Positions 1 to 6,634 of a stretch of DNA of 17,263 nucleotides are shown piece by piece. Source of the DNA: JACPLA01 sp035291905. GTDB lineage: Bacteria > Bacteroidota > Ignavibacteria > UBA10030. The notes under the pieces are model-generated. The model ran no database searches and was not told where the DNA came from. It was given only the letters and a program-made list of their open reading frames with translations. The DNA lies in contig DATDRF010000301.1 of assembly GCA_035291905.1 (NCBI GenBank), positions 1 to 17,263 on the forward strand, written 5' to 3'. Positions within the stretch are counted from its first letter, which is position 1. Each line of letters begins with the position of its first letter. A program made the translations under genes and the position numbers.

Positions 1-159
1 TGAATGAATCACTTCGGTCTACGACTCTATCGAGTCGTAAGACTCGTAGAGCAGGCAGGTCTGCGTCCTTCCCGCCCGAACGACCGTTGCGAGGTCGGTT
101 CGTGTTCGGTCGGGCGGGTGCGACTCTGCGTTGTAGTCTAAAAAGGCGAAACTGATACA
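1..159. repeat. Noncoding, inverted-repeat-rich stretch downstream of the uridylyltransferase gene
   Basis: No convincing coding sequence is visible here. Two strong dyads are. The first pairs TACGACTC (20-27) with GAGTCGTA (32-39) around a 4-base loop, and a further TCGTAG copy lies at 44-49. The second pairs CCCGCCCGA (71-79) with TCGGGCGGG (110-118); inside it CGAACGACC (77-85) can pair with GGTCGGTTCG (93-102) with one bulged base and a 7-base loop. The two pairings compete for the same bases. No T-run follows either hairpin on the minus strand, so a classical intrinsic terminator for the upstream operon is not supported. It could be a dispersed palindromic element or a structured 3' end. 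Confidence 0.5.
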
Positions 160-918
160 CTACCAGTCAATCCGGTCAAGAGCGTTTTTCGCTTCACTTA
201 GCTGCTCCACTGTGTTGACACCGCGGATCTCGTCGGGATGCGGCGCCATCAACGCTGATACGACCCAATGGTGCCTCCAGAAGTACTCAAACACATCCGT
301 CAGGTAGAACTCATTCTGAACATTATGCGGAGAAATATGTTTCAGCCCGTCAAAGAGCTTCTCTTTCTCATAGACATAGATACCCGAATTGATTTCACGC
401 ACGAGGAGCTCCTCGGGCGACGCATCCTTGTGCTCCACGATCTTCTTGACCGAATGGTCCGCATTCCTGATGATGCGGCCATAGCCGGCGGGATCGTCGA
501 GCTCCGCCGTCAGGATCGTTGCGACCGCCTTCTTCTTCCGGTGATAGTCCACCAGCTGATCGATCGTTTTGTGACGAAGAAGCGGAACATCTCCCGAGAG
601 GACAAGGACGCTCCCGAAAAAATCCGCCAGGGCCGATTCCGTCTGCATGACGGCGTGGCCGGTTCCCAACTGTTGTTCCTGAGTCACACATTGTGCCGAA
701 GGAAAATACATTTTCACGTAGTGCTCGACCGTTTCCTTCTGGTAACCGACAATGGGTATGACCCTCGACGCCTTCAATTCTCCCGCAAGGTGAAGGACGT
801 AGTGAATCATGGGCTTGCCATCGAGCTCATACATGACCTTTGCCCGACTGCTGTCCTTCATTCGGGTACCCTTCCCGGCGGCCATGATGACAACGGCGAG
901 AGTCGATTGTTTCGTCAT
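160..918 (-). CDS. GlmU-type UDP-N-acetylglucosamine pyrophosphorylase, uridylyltransferase domain only
   Basis: This 252-residue nucleotidyltransferase probably makes UDP-GlcNAc from UTP and N-acetylglucosamine-1-phosphate for peptidoglycan and LPS. Visible GlmU signatures are AAGKGTRM near the N-terminus (nucleotide-binding loop), the lysine in SRAKVMYELDGKPM, EQQLGTGHAVMQ (uridine recognition), SGDVPLL (metal-binding Asp), YGRIIR, and EINSGIYVY. The protein ends just after EIRGVNTVEQL, where bifunctional GlmU (about 450 residues) continues into a left-handed beta-helix acetyltransferase. The acetylation step must therefore be done by another protein. I chose the ATG at 918 (MTKQSTLAV), 4 bases after the panC stop and preceded by GGGATAGG; an in-frame start at 939 would overlap panC. 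The enzyme family is clear; other sugar-1-phosphates remain possible substrates. Confidence 0.88.
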   Translation of the reverse strand: MTKQSTLAVVIMAAGKGTRMKDSSRAKVMYELDGKPMIHYVLHLAGELKASRVIPIVGYQKETVEHYVKMYFPSAQCVTQEQQLGTGHAVMQTESALADFFGSVLVLSGDVPLLRHKTIDQLVDYHRKKKAVATILTAELDDPAGYGRIIRNADHSVKKIVEHKDASPEELLVREINSGIYVYEKEKLFDGLKHISPHNVQNEFYLTDVFEYFWRHHWVVSALMAPHPDEIRGVNTVEQLSEAKNALDRIDW

Positions 919-922
919 GAAC

Positions 923-1774
923 CTATCCCAGAGGAACAATCATATTGTCGATGAGCCTCGTTGAACCGAATCTGACCGCGAGGAGTACGAGGACTTCTTT
1001 GCCTTCGAGTTTGTCGACATTCTTGAAATTCGACGGATCGACAAAGGCAACGTAGTCGATTTGAGCGGGAGACGCAGCCGTAAGAATTGCGGTGATTGCA
1101 TCGCGGACAACCTGCAGGTCACGCTCCCCCTTCTTGATGAGATCCGCGGCTGCTTTCAGGGATTGATAAAGCGCAGGTGCATTCTTGCGCTCCGTTTCGC
1201 CAAGGTAGGCATTCCGGGAGCTTTTTGCCAGTCCGTCCCCCTCCCGTATGATCGGACCTGCGAGCAGTTCAATATCAAAGTTCAAATCCTGAACCATCTT
1301 TCTAATAATAAAGAGCTGCTGCGCATCCTTCTGCCCAAACACCGCCACGTGCGGCTTGGTGAGATGGAACAGCTTGGCGACGATGGTTGTAACACCGCTG
1401 AAGTGTGTGGGCCGGATCTCACCCTCAAACACCTCTGCCACCTCGCCTGTCACCACATAGGTAAGAAAAGGGGGAGGATATATCTCCTCCACATCGGGAT
1501 AGAACAGGACGTCTGCATCTGCATCCTGTGCAAGGTGCTCATCGCGCTTGAAATCACGCGGGTATTGCTCAAAGTCTTCCTGAGGTCCAAACTGGGTGGG
1601 ATTGACGAAGATGGTGAGGATAACAAAATCGCTGTTGGCCCTGGCAAGAGAGAGGAGACTCATGTGCCCCTCGTGGAGAGCGCCCATCGTCGGCACGACG
1701 GCAATCTTCTTCCCGGCGAGCCTGACCTGCTCCGCCCTTTCCTGCATTTCACGGACAGTCCTGAGTATTTCCAT
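923..1774 (-). CDS. panC: Pantoate--beta-alanine ligase (pantothenate synthetase)
   Basis: This 283-residue enzyme condenses pantoate with beta-alanine using ATP, the last step of pantothenate (vitamin B5, CoA precursor) synthesis in the cytoplasm. It has the usual family length. Key motifs are VPTMGALHEGH at about residues 27-37, with the HxGH-type His34 and His37 that bind ATP; NPTQFGPQEDFEQYPRD; GQKDAQQ; and KSSRNAYL, the KMSKS-like loop. It starts with ATG at 1772-1774, sharing one base with the arginase stop (TAATG), so translation of the two is probably coupled. The uridylyltransferase gene follows 4 bases after its stop. panB and panD are not in the window. Confidence 0.97.
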   Translation of the reverse strand: MEILRTVREMQERAEQVRLAGKKIAVVPTMGALHEGHMSLLSLARANSDFVILTIFVNPTQFGPQEDFEQYPRDFKRDEHLAQDADADVLFYPDVEEIYPPPFLTYVVTGEVAEVFEGEIRPTHFSGVTTIVAKLFHLTKPHVAVFGQKDAQQLFIIRKMVQDLNFDIELLAGPIIREGDGLAKSSRNAYLGETERKNAPALYQSLKAAADLIKKGERDLQVVRDAITAILTAASPAQIDYVAFVDPSNFKNVDKLEGKEVLVLLAVRFGSTRLIDNMIVPLG

Positions 1775-2676
1775 TACAGGATCTTTTTCCCGAATCCTGA
1801 TTGGATCAGCTCAACGGCAAACTCCGCCGATTGATTGCGGTTGTCGAGGATCGGATTCACCTCGACAATTTCCAGTGACGTCATCTTCCCGGACTCATTG
1901 AGAGTTTCCATGATCAGATGCGCCTCACGATAGTTCAGCCCGCCTCTCACAGGCGTCCCGACTCCCGGTGCGACCTGAGGATCGACGCCGTCGAGGTCGA
2001 AGCTCACATGCAGGCAGTCGCAGGAGCGCAGCTTTCTGAGCGCGCGACCCATGACCGCTGAAATGCCATGCTTGTCGATTTCTTCCATGGTGAAGGTATT
2101 GATTCCCGCCTGCCTGATGAATTTTCGTTCACCATCGTCCAGATCGCGCGTACCGATGAGAACGACATCCTTCGGATCAAGCTTCTTGAAGTCTCCCCCC
2201 ACCGACGTGAGCTCAATTGCGCCGAAACCGATGGAAGCCGCCATCGGCATGCCGTGGATATTTCCTGAAGGAGTTGTCTCGGGTGTGTTGAGATCGCCGT
2301 GTGCATCGATCCAGAGGACCCCAAGACGTTTCTTGTGCCTGCGGCAGAATTGCGCGAGCCCGGCGATCGTTCCGATCGCGATGGAGTGATCGCCGCCGAG
2401 GACGAGCGGGAATTCTCCGGCTGACATGATCTTTTCGACTTTTCCCGAAAGGAGCGTGCAGGCGCGGACAATCTCCGGAAGATACTTCAGTTTCTCATTG
2501 CGGATGCGCTGCTGCTCGGGAGATTTTACCAAAATGTCACCGTCGTCCACGACGGTGTGGCCTAGGTGGGCGAGTTTATCCGTAACGCCGGCGATGCGGA
2601 TGGCCGAGGGACCCATATCGACACCGCGTCTTCCGGCGCCGAGGTCCATGGGAACACCAAGAATGTGGATCTTCAT
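1774..2676 (-). CDS. rocF: Arginase
   Basis: This 300-residue ureohydrolase is predicted to split arginine into ornithine and urea at a two-manganese site. The metal ligands are all visible: His97 in GGDHS, Asp124, His126 and Asp128 in DAHGDLN, and Asp227 and Asp229 in SFDLDGVDP. SGNIHGMPMA right after the DAHGD motif is characteristic of true arginases rather than agmatinases; formiminoglutamase or a related guanidino-hydrolase is less likely. It is the first gene of a minus-strand run with panC and the uridylyltransferase. Its ATG at 2674-2676 has no clear Shine-Dalgarno sequence, and upstream lies the repeat-rich gap that separates it from accD. Why it is grouped with pantothenate synthesis is not evident from the sequence. 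Confidence 0.92.
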   Translation of the reverse strand: MKIHILGVPMDLGAGRRGVDMGPSAIRIAGVTDKLAHLGHTVVDDGDILVKSPEQQRIRNEKLKYLPEIVRACTLLSGKVEKIMSAGEFPLVLGGDHSIAIGTIAGLAQFCRRHKKRLGVLWIDAHGDLNTPETTPSGNIHGMPMAASIGFGAIELTSVGGDFKKLDPKDVVLIGTRDLDDGERKFIRQAGINTFTMEEIDKHGISAVMGRALRKLRSCDCLHVSFDLDGVDPQVAPGVGTPVRGGLNYREAHLIMETLNESGKMTSLEIVEVNPILDNRNQSAEFAVELIQSGFGKKIL

Positions 2677-2715
2677 ACATTGACTGTGGAATCTATCTCA
2701 ACCACGGAGTATCAA

Positions 2716-2809
2716 GGGCTGAAGCCCGTAACTTTACATTCTCTTCCCCGACCTTCCGCCTACGCTTTGCTGCGGCGGACAAGAAAGGTCGGGGCAATCG
2801 CCCGTTTTT
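2716..2809. repeat. Cluster of intergenic hairpins between accD and arginase
   Basis: Three dyads lie in the 177-base gap. GGGC (2716-2719) pairs with GCCC (2724-2727) around TGAA. A long one pairs CCCCGACCTT (2746-2755) with AAGGTCGGGG (2785-2794), and CCGCC (2756-2760) with GGCGG (2774-2778) continues the stem internally. GGGC (2792-2795) pairs with GCCC (2800-2803) and is followed by five T on the plus strand. The long hairpin may serve as a boundary after accD, but on the minus strand no T-run follows it. The nested arms look like a dispersed palindromic repeat unit; copies elsewhere in the genome cannot be checked here. Confidence 0.55.
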
Positions 2810-2853
2810 GTTTGCTTCCCCGTCAGGCTCGTAACCCAATGTTGAATCGGATA

Positions 2854-3696
2854 CTATTGGGCAAGGAGCTTCAACATCTTGGTGATCGTCTCCTTCATTT
2901 CCTTCCGATGGATCACCAGGTCTACAAATCCTTTTTCCATGAGGAACTCTGCCCTCTGAAATCCCGGCGGCAGGTCCTTGCCGATCGTCTGCTTAATGAC
3001 ACGCGGCCCGGCAAACCCGATGAGGGCTCCGGGCTCGGCGATGTTCACGTCGCCAAGCATTGCATAACTGGCCGTAACACCTCCCGTCGTCGGATCCGTC
3101 AGGACGGAGATATAGGGGATTCCCGCGTCGGAAAGCTGGGCAAGTTTGGCGCTGGTCTTTGCCAGCTGCATCAACGAGAGCGCCGCCTCCATCATTCTGG
3201 CGCCCCCGCTGGACGATACGATGATCATGGGGCGTTTGGTCTTGAGGGATCTGTCGATGGCACGGGCTATCTTCTCCCCCACAACCGATCCCATGCTCCC
3301 ACCGATGAAGCCGAAATCCATGCAGGCGACAACGACGGGAATGTCGTTGATCTTGCCCGTTCCCGTGCGGACCGCGTCATAAAGTCCCGTTTTCCTCACC
3401 GTGTCTTTCAGGCGCTCCGAATACTTTTTCGTGTCGACAAAATTCAGCGGGTCGACCGATTGAAGCTTCTTGTCCATTTCACTGAAAGAGCCGGCGTCAA
3501 GGAGGAGGGCGAAATAATCCTTGCTTCCGATCCTGAAATGGAAGGAGCACTTCGGGCATGTGAAGAGGTTCTGCTCGAGTTGTTTTCTGTGAATGATCTC
3601 GCCGCAACCGCCGCACTTCGTCCAGAGACCGTCGGGCGTCTCTTTCCTCTGCCCTTCGGACTGAATATTCTCTTTTGAACGTCGAAACCAGGCCAT
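2854..3696 (-). CDS. accD: Acetyl-CoA carboxylase carboxyltransferase, beta subunit
   Basis: This 280-residue subunit works with AccA to transfer the carboxyl group from carboxybiotin to acetyl-CoA, giving malonyl-CoA for fatty-acid synthesis. An N-terminal four-cysteine zinc ribbon is visible (Cys28, Cys31, Cys47, Cys50), followed by the crotonase-fold core with GGSMGSVVGEKI, SSSGGARMMEA and TDPTTGGVTASYAMLGD. Length is typical. I chose ATG at 3696 (MAWFRRSK) because GTGGAG sits 7 bases upstream as a good Shine-Dalgarno; the GTG at 3708 is part of that site. The gene starts 12 bases after the tsaB stop, so it is probably the last gene of the porX-tsaE-tsaB-accD unit. accA, accB and accC are not in the window. 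Confidence 0.97.
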   Translation of the reverse strand: MAWFRRSKENIQSEGQRKETPDGLWTKCGGCGEIIHRKQLEQNLFTCPKCSFHFRIGSKDYFALLLDAGSFSEMDKKLQSVDPLNFVDTKKYSERLKDTVRKTGLYDAVRTGTGKINDIPVVVACMDFGFIGGSMGSVVGEKIARAIDRSLKTKRPMIIVSSSGGARMMEAALSLMQLAKTSAKLAQLSDAGIPYISVLTDPTTGGVTASYAMLGDVNIAEPGALIGFAGPRVIKQTIGKDLPPGFQRAEFLMEKGFVDLVIHRKEMKETITKMLKLLAQ

Positions 3697-3708
3697 GGCA
3701 ATCTCCAC

Positions 3709-4401
3709 TCAAACAGCTGAGGTTTTTCCGATCACTACAAAATCTTTCAGATACATCGGCTCGCAGGATTCGGCATCCGTAAACTTCTTCGCCTGTGCCC
3801 TGGCAAGCCCGATTCCGGCAACCACGTCTCCCCTGCAGAAACCATGGACGTCCGTCACTTTTCCGCCCGCACGACGGTGACCCTCAAAGAGATCCTCCCT
3901 GTTGGTAACCAGGAGAGCCGGAGGAGCTTCGAGAATATCCTTTCGAATCTCGGCTTCGGTTCTCAGGCACGTCTTTCCCGCAGGAATGAGCGAATCGGAC
4001 CGTCGTTCATATCTTCCCGAATAAAAATCCCCTTTTTTCGCGTCTAATGCCACAACAATATTGGCCGCATCCTGATGAGACGCAGCGACCGCCTGTGCGA
4101 TTGCATCAAATGTCGGGACTGCAACAAGTGGAACGTTCAGGGCAAAGCATAATCCTTTTGCCGTGCTGAGTCCAATTCTCAGTCCGGTGAACGATCCCGG
4201 ACCAATCGAAACTGCAATTGCGTCAAGTTGATTTGGCGCGACCCGCCCCTCTGAGAGGAGAGCACGAACGAGGGTGAGCACTTTCTCCGAGTGAATCCGT
4301 TCCTCAACAACGCGCTCCTCTTTGAGAGGCTGCCCCGTTCGGGCCAGCCCGACGGAACATACGTCTGTGGAAGTTTCGATACCGAGAACGATCATGTTCA
4401 T
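3709..4401 (-). CDS. tsaB: tRNA threonylcarbamoyladenosine biosynthesis protein TsaB
   Basis: This 230-residue ASKHA-fold protein is the non-catalytic partner of TsaD in making the t6A37 modification of ANN-decoding tRNAs. Family signatures are the N-terminal GIETSTDVCSVGLA and IGPGSFTGLRIGLSTAKGL, followed by VPLVAVPTFDAIA. It starts at ATG 4399-4401, overlapping the tsaE stop by four bases (ATGA); a second Met two codons later is a less likely start. The downstream gene is accD. Together with tsaE it supplies two of the t6A proteins; tsaC and tsaD must lie elsewhere. Confidence 0.94.
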   Translation of the reverse strand: MNMIVLGIETSTDVCSVGLARTGQPLKEERVVEERIHSEKVLTLVRALLSEGRVAPNQLDAIAVSIGPGSFTGLRIGLSTAKGLCFALNVPLVAVPTFDAIAQAVAASHQDAANIVVALDAKKGDFYSGRYERRSDSLIPAGKTCLRTEAEIRKDILEAPPALLVTNREDLFEGHRRAGGKVTDVHGFCRGDVVAGIGLARAQAKKFTDAESCEPMYLKDFVVIGKTSAV

Positions 4402-4841
4402 TCAACCCAATCGATGGAAATCCGGCGCTCATCCGCGCCTTCACCAAACGCAATCTTCACGTCATACCGGCGTGACGGCAACAACGTACCGAGCCGCTCG
4501 GCCCATTCCACCACACAAATTCCGTTTCCGAAAAGAAATTCTTCGTATCCCAGGTCGTAAATCTCCTCCGCCGATTGGACGCGATACAGATCGAAATGGA
4601 AAAGGAAGATTTCCTTGTTCCGGCCGTCAACGCCCGAGTAGCGATTAAGAATGACGAACGTGGGGCTGGTGACGGCGTCACGAACATGAAAGCCGTCGCA
4701 CAATCCCTTGACAAACTGAGTCTTCCCCGCGCCGAGTTCGCCATAGAGTGCCACGACATCGCCTCTTTGCAACGACGATGCCATGGATCGGGCCGCTTCT
4801 CGTGTCTGCTGTTCCGATGTGGATTGAAGCAATTCGCTCAT
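4398..4841 (-). CDS. tsaE: tRNA threonylcarbamoyladenosine biosynthesis ATPase TsaE
   Basis: This 147-residue P-loop ATPase (YjeE family) binds the TsaB-TsaD complex and supports turnover of t6A synthesis. The Walker A motif GELGAGKT lies at about residues 34-41, and the family motifs TSPTFVILNRY, FHFDLYRV and GICVVEWAERLG are all present. It is bounded on both sides by ATGA overlaps, at 4838-4841 with porX and at 4398-4401 with tsaB, which fixes its start and argues for one polycistronic message. No independent Shine-Dalgarno is visible. From memory, tsaE next to a PorX-type gene also occurs in other Bacteroidota, which supports both assignments. Confidence 0.96.
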   Translation of the reverse strand: MSELLQSTSEQQTREAARSMASSLQRGDVVALYGELGAGKTQFVKGLCDGFHVRDAVTSPTFVILNRYSGVDGRNKEIFLFHFDLYRVQSAEEIYDLGYEEFLFGNGICVVEWAERLGTLLPSRRYDVKIAFGEGADERRISIDWVE

Positions 4842-6409
4842 GAAACGCGGGGGGTAAGCGTTACAACGGGAAGGATCATCTCTTCCATCGAAATGCCGCC
4901 GTGCTGAAAACTGTCGCGGTACTGGCTCAGGTATTTGTGATAGTCGGTCGGATAGACAAAGAAATAGTCTTCTTTGGCAATGACGTAGTTCGTGGTGACG
5001 CTGGTGCTCGGCAATTTATAGTCGGCCGGATTCTTGACAAACACGGCGTGCCGGTCGTCGATTTTCAGGTTGCGGCCGAACTTGTAGCGAAGGTTGGTCG
5101 AAGCCTCCCTGTCACCGATGATCTTTGAGCCTCTGAGGCAGCGAACACTTCCGTGGTCAGTGGTCAGAACGATCGTGGCGCGGGGCTGTCGGGCGAGGAC
5201 CTTCAACATCCCATACAGCGAAGAATGCTGAAACCACGAGCGGGTCAGCGACCGGTACGCGGCCTCGTCGGGGGCAATTTCCTTAAGGAGGGGCGAGTCG
5301 GACCTTCCATGCGCAAGCATGTCGACGAAATTAATGACAATAGCCGTGAGCTTTCCCCCCAGGTAGGAAAGGATATTGTTTTCAATCTGACGGCCAAATT
5401 CCGCATCGAGAATCTTGACGTACTTCGAACCCGGACTAAGACGGACGTTCCTGCGTTCAAGGAGCTTGTCGAGGAGGAAATGCTCCTGACGGTTGCGGCT
5501 GCTCTCGTCATCCTCCCCCTCTCCCCAAACATCAGGAAATCGCTTCTGCATATCAAGCGGAAACAGCCCGCTGAAGATGGCATTTCGTGAGTAAGGAGTG
5601 GCCGTTGGAAGGATACTGTAATAGTACTCCTTTTCCATCGAAAAGAGCGGGCCAAGGAGCTTCTCGATGATCAGCCATTGGTCGAGACGGAGACAGTCGA
5701 TGACAAACAGGAAGACTGTGCGTTGGTCGGCAATTCTCGGAAGAACATATCGGTCAAGGATGTCGACGGAGAGACAGGGCCTTTTCGACGGCTCACTGCC
5801 GATCCAGGACCGATACTCACGTTCAACGAATTTCCCGAATTCGACATTCGATTCGCGCTTCTGGTCCAGGAGGGTCTGGCGAAGTTCCAGTTCGGGATGT
5901 TCATCGAGCTCAAGGTCCCAGTTCGTGAGCTTCACGTAGAGTTCGGCCCATTCCCCGGGATCCATGGGGTTCATGAGCATTCGGCTTATGTTCTGGAACT
6001 CCTGAGTATAATCTCTCGAGACGACATTGCCGGTGATTTCCTTTGCCTCGAGGATCTTCTTAACGGCAAGCAGGACCTGGCTGGGATTGACCGGCTTCGT
6101 GAGATAGTCGCTGATTTTTCCCCCGATGGCCTCTTCCATGAGGCTTTCAGCTTCGTTCTTTGTGATCATCACAACGGGAAGGGCCGGAAAAATTTCCTTC
6201 ATGCGTGCGAGGGTGCGGAGCCCGCCCATCCCGGGCATCATTTCGTCCAGAAAGACAAGGTCAAAATGCCCCTCCTTGACCATCTCGACCGCATCTTCCC
6301 CGTTTGCCGCCGTTTCAACGCTGTAACCTTTTTCCTGAAGCAGCAATACGTGAGACTTCAGGAGGTCGATTTCGTCATCTACCCAGAGGATTTTTTTGGA
6401 TCGGGTCAT
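4838..6409 (-). CDS. porX: PorX-type T9SS regulator: response regulator receiver fused to PglZ domain
   Basis: This 523-residue two-domain protein regulates the type IX secretion system in characterised species, where it is phosphorylated by the kinase PorY. The N-terminal receiver (about residues 5-120) has the acidic pair Asp11/Asp12, phosphoacceptor Asp55, Thr83 and Lys105, so it should be phosphorylatable. A helical linker leads to a PglZ domain of the alkaline phosphatase superfamily (from about residue 210). This shows VIDCLRLDQW (metal-ligand Asp238), the probable nucleophile Thr271 in TATPYSRNAIFSG, NFVDMLAHGRSD, LTTDHGSVRC and FQHGGISMEEMILP. The PglZ domain of Porphyromonas PorX has nucleotide phosphodiesterase activity. 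There is no DNA-binding domain. It is first in the porX-tsaE-tsaB-accD run and lies just downstream of sprA. No Shine-Dalgarno precedes the ATG. Confidence 0.93.
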   Translation of the reverse strand: MTRSKKILWVDDEIDLLKSHVLLLQEKGYSVETAANGEDAVEMVKEGHFDLVFLDEMMPGMGGLRTLARMKEIFPALPVVMITKNEAESLMEEAIGGKISDYLTKPVNPSQVLLAVKKILEAKEITGNVVSRDYTQEFQNISRMLMNPMDPGEWAELYVKLTNWDLELDEHPELELRQTLLDQKRESNVEFGKFVEREYRSWIGSEPSKRPCLSVDILDRYVLPRIADQRTVFLFVIDCLRLDQWLIIEKLLGPLFSMEKEYYYSILPTATPYSRNAIFSGLFPLDMQKRFPDVWGEGEDDESSRNRQEHFLLDKLLERRNVRLSPGSKYVKILDAEFGRQIENNILSYLGGKLTAIVINFVDMLAHGRSDSPLLKEIAPDEAAYRSLTRSWFQHSSLYGMLKVLARQPRATIVLTTDHGSVRCLRGSKIIGDREASTNLRYKFGRNLKIDDRHAVFVKNPADYKLPSTSVTTNYVIAKEDYFFVYPTDYHKYLSQYRDSFQHGGISMEEMILPVVTLTPRVS

Positions 6410-6414
6410 GGAAA

Positions 6415-6443
6415 AAATTACCCAGAATTAGAGCGAGAAGCAA
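6415..6443 (-). promoter_or_regulatory. Candidate promoter for porX operon
   Basis: Read on the minus strand, TTGCTT (6438-6443) and TAATTT (6415-6420) are separated by exactly 17 bases, a good match to a housekeeping-type -35/-10 pair. Only five bases separate the -10 box from the porX ATG, so transcription would begin at or next to the start codon. That would give a leaderless mRNA, in keeping with the missing Shine-Dalgarno. This is prediction only; the A/T-rich stretch could match by chance. Confidence 0.4.
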
Positions 6444-6460
6444 TGCAGCGGCACAATCAA

Positions 6461-6621
6461 GGCGTGCTTCTTCGCGTTCTTCGTGCCTTCACGCCGAAGT
6501 GCTGGGTCGAATATTTTCGGCCTGCCCGCCGACTTTGTTTCACAAAAGGGCAGGCGGGCACGCAGGCGTGCCTTCGTGGTTGCTTCTTTATCAACCACGA
6601 AGACACCAAGGCACAAAGGGC
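6461..6621. repeat. Palindromic repeat element in the sprA-porX spacer
   Basis: The 225-base spacer carries several linked repeats. GGCGTG (6461-6466) is inverted as CACGCC (6490-6495). CGTGCCTTC occurs at 6482-6490 and again at 6567-6575, and its partial complement AAGGCAC is at 6608-6614. TGCCCGCC (6523-6530) pairs with GGCGGGCA (6553-6560). The strongest dyad is a perfect 11-base stem, CTTCGTGGTTG (6572-6582) with CAACCACGAAG (6592-6602), with a 9-base loop. The ACGAAG/AAGGCAC-rich right end resembles degenerate intergenic repeats seen in many environmental bacterial genomes (recollection, not checked). It may be a MITE-like or REP-like element, and the 11-base hairpin lies just after the sprA stop. 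Confidence 0.55.
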
Positions 6622-6634
6622 GACGAAACACCTG

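Noticed and set aside
71..118. tRNA-like fold in the GC-rich dyad
   Set aside because: There is no consistent acceptor, D-arm, anticodon and T-arm arrangement on either strand; the pairing is a simple or nested hairpin.
2792..2809. Intrinsic terminator on the plus strand (GGGC/GCCC stem with five T)
   Set aside because: The stem is only four pairs and no plus-strand gene precedes it; on the minus strand, where accD ends, the T-run is on the wrong side.
2566..3678. A 370-codon plus-strand open frame over arginase, the spacer and accD
   Set aside because: It is antisense to accD and reads through the hairpin cluster; the translation has no family resemblance.
6461..6621. CRISPR array
   Set aside because: The repeats are short, partly inverted, unevenly spaced and not separated by uniform spacers; no cas gene is in the window.
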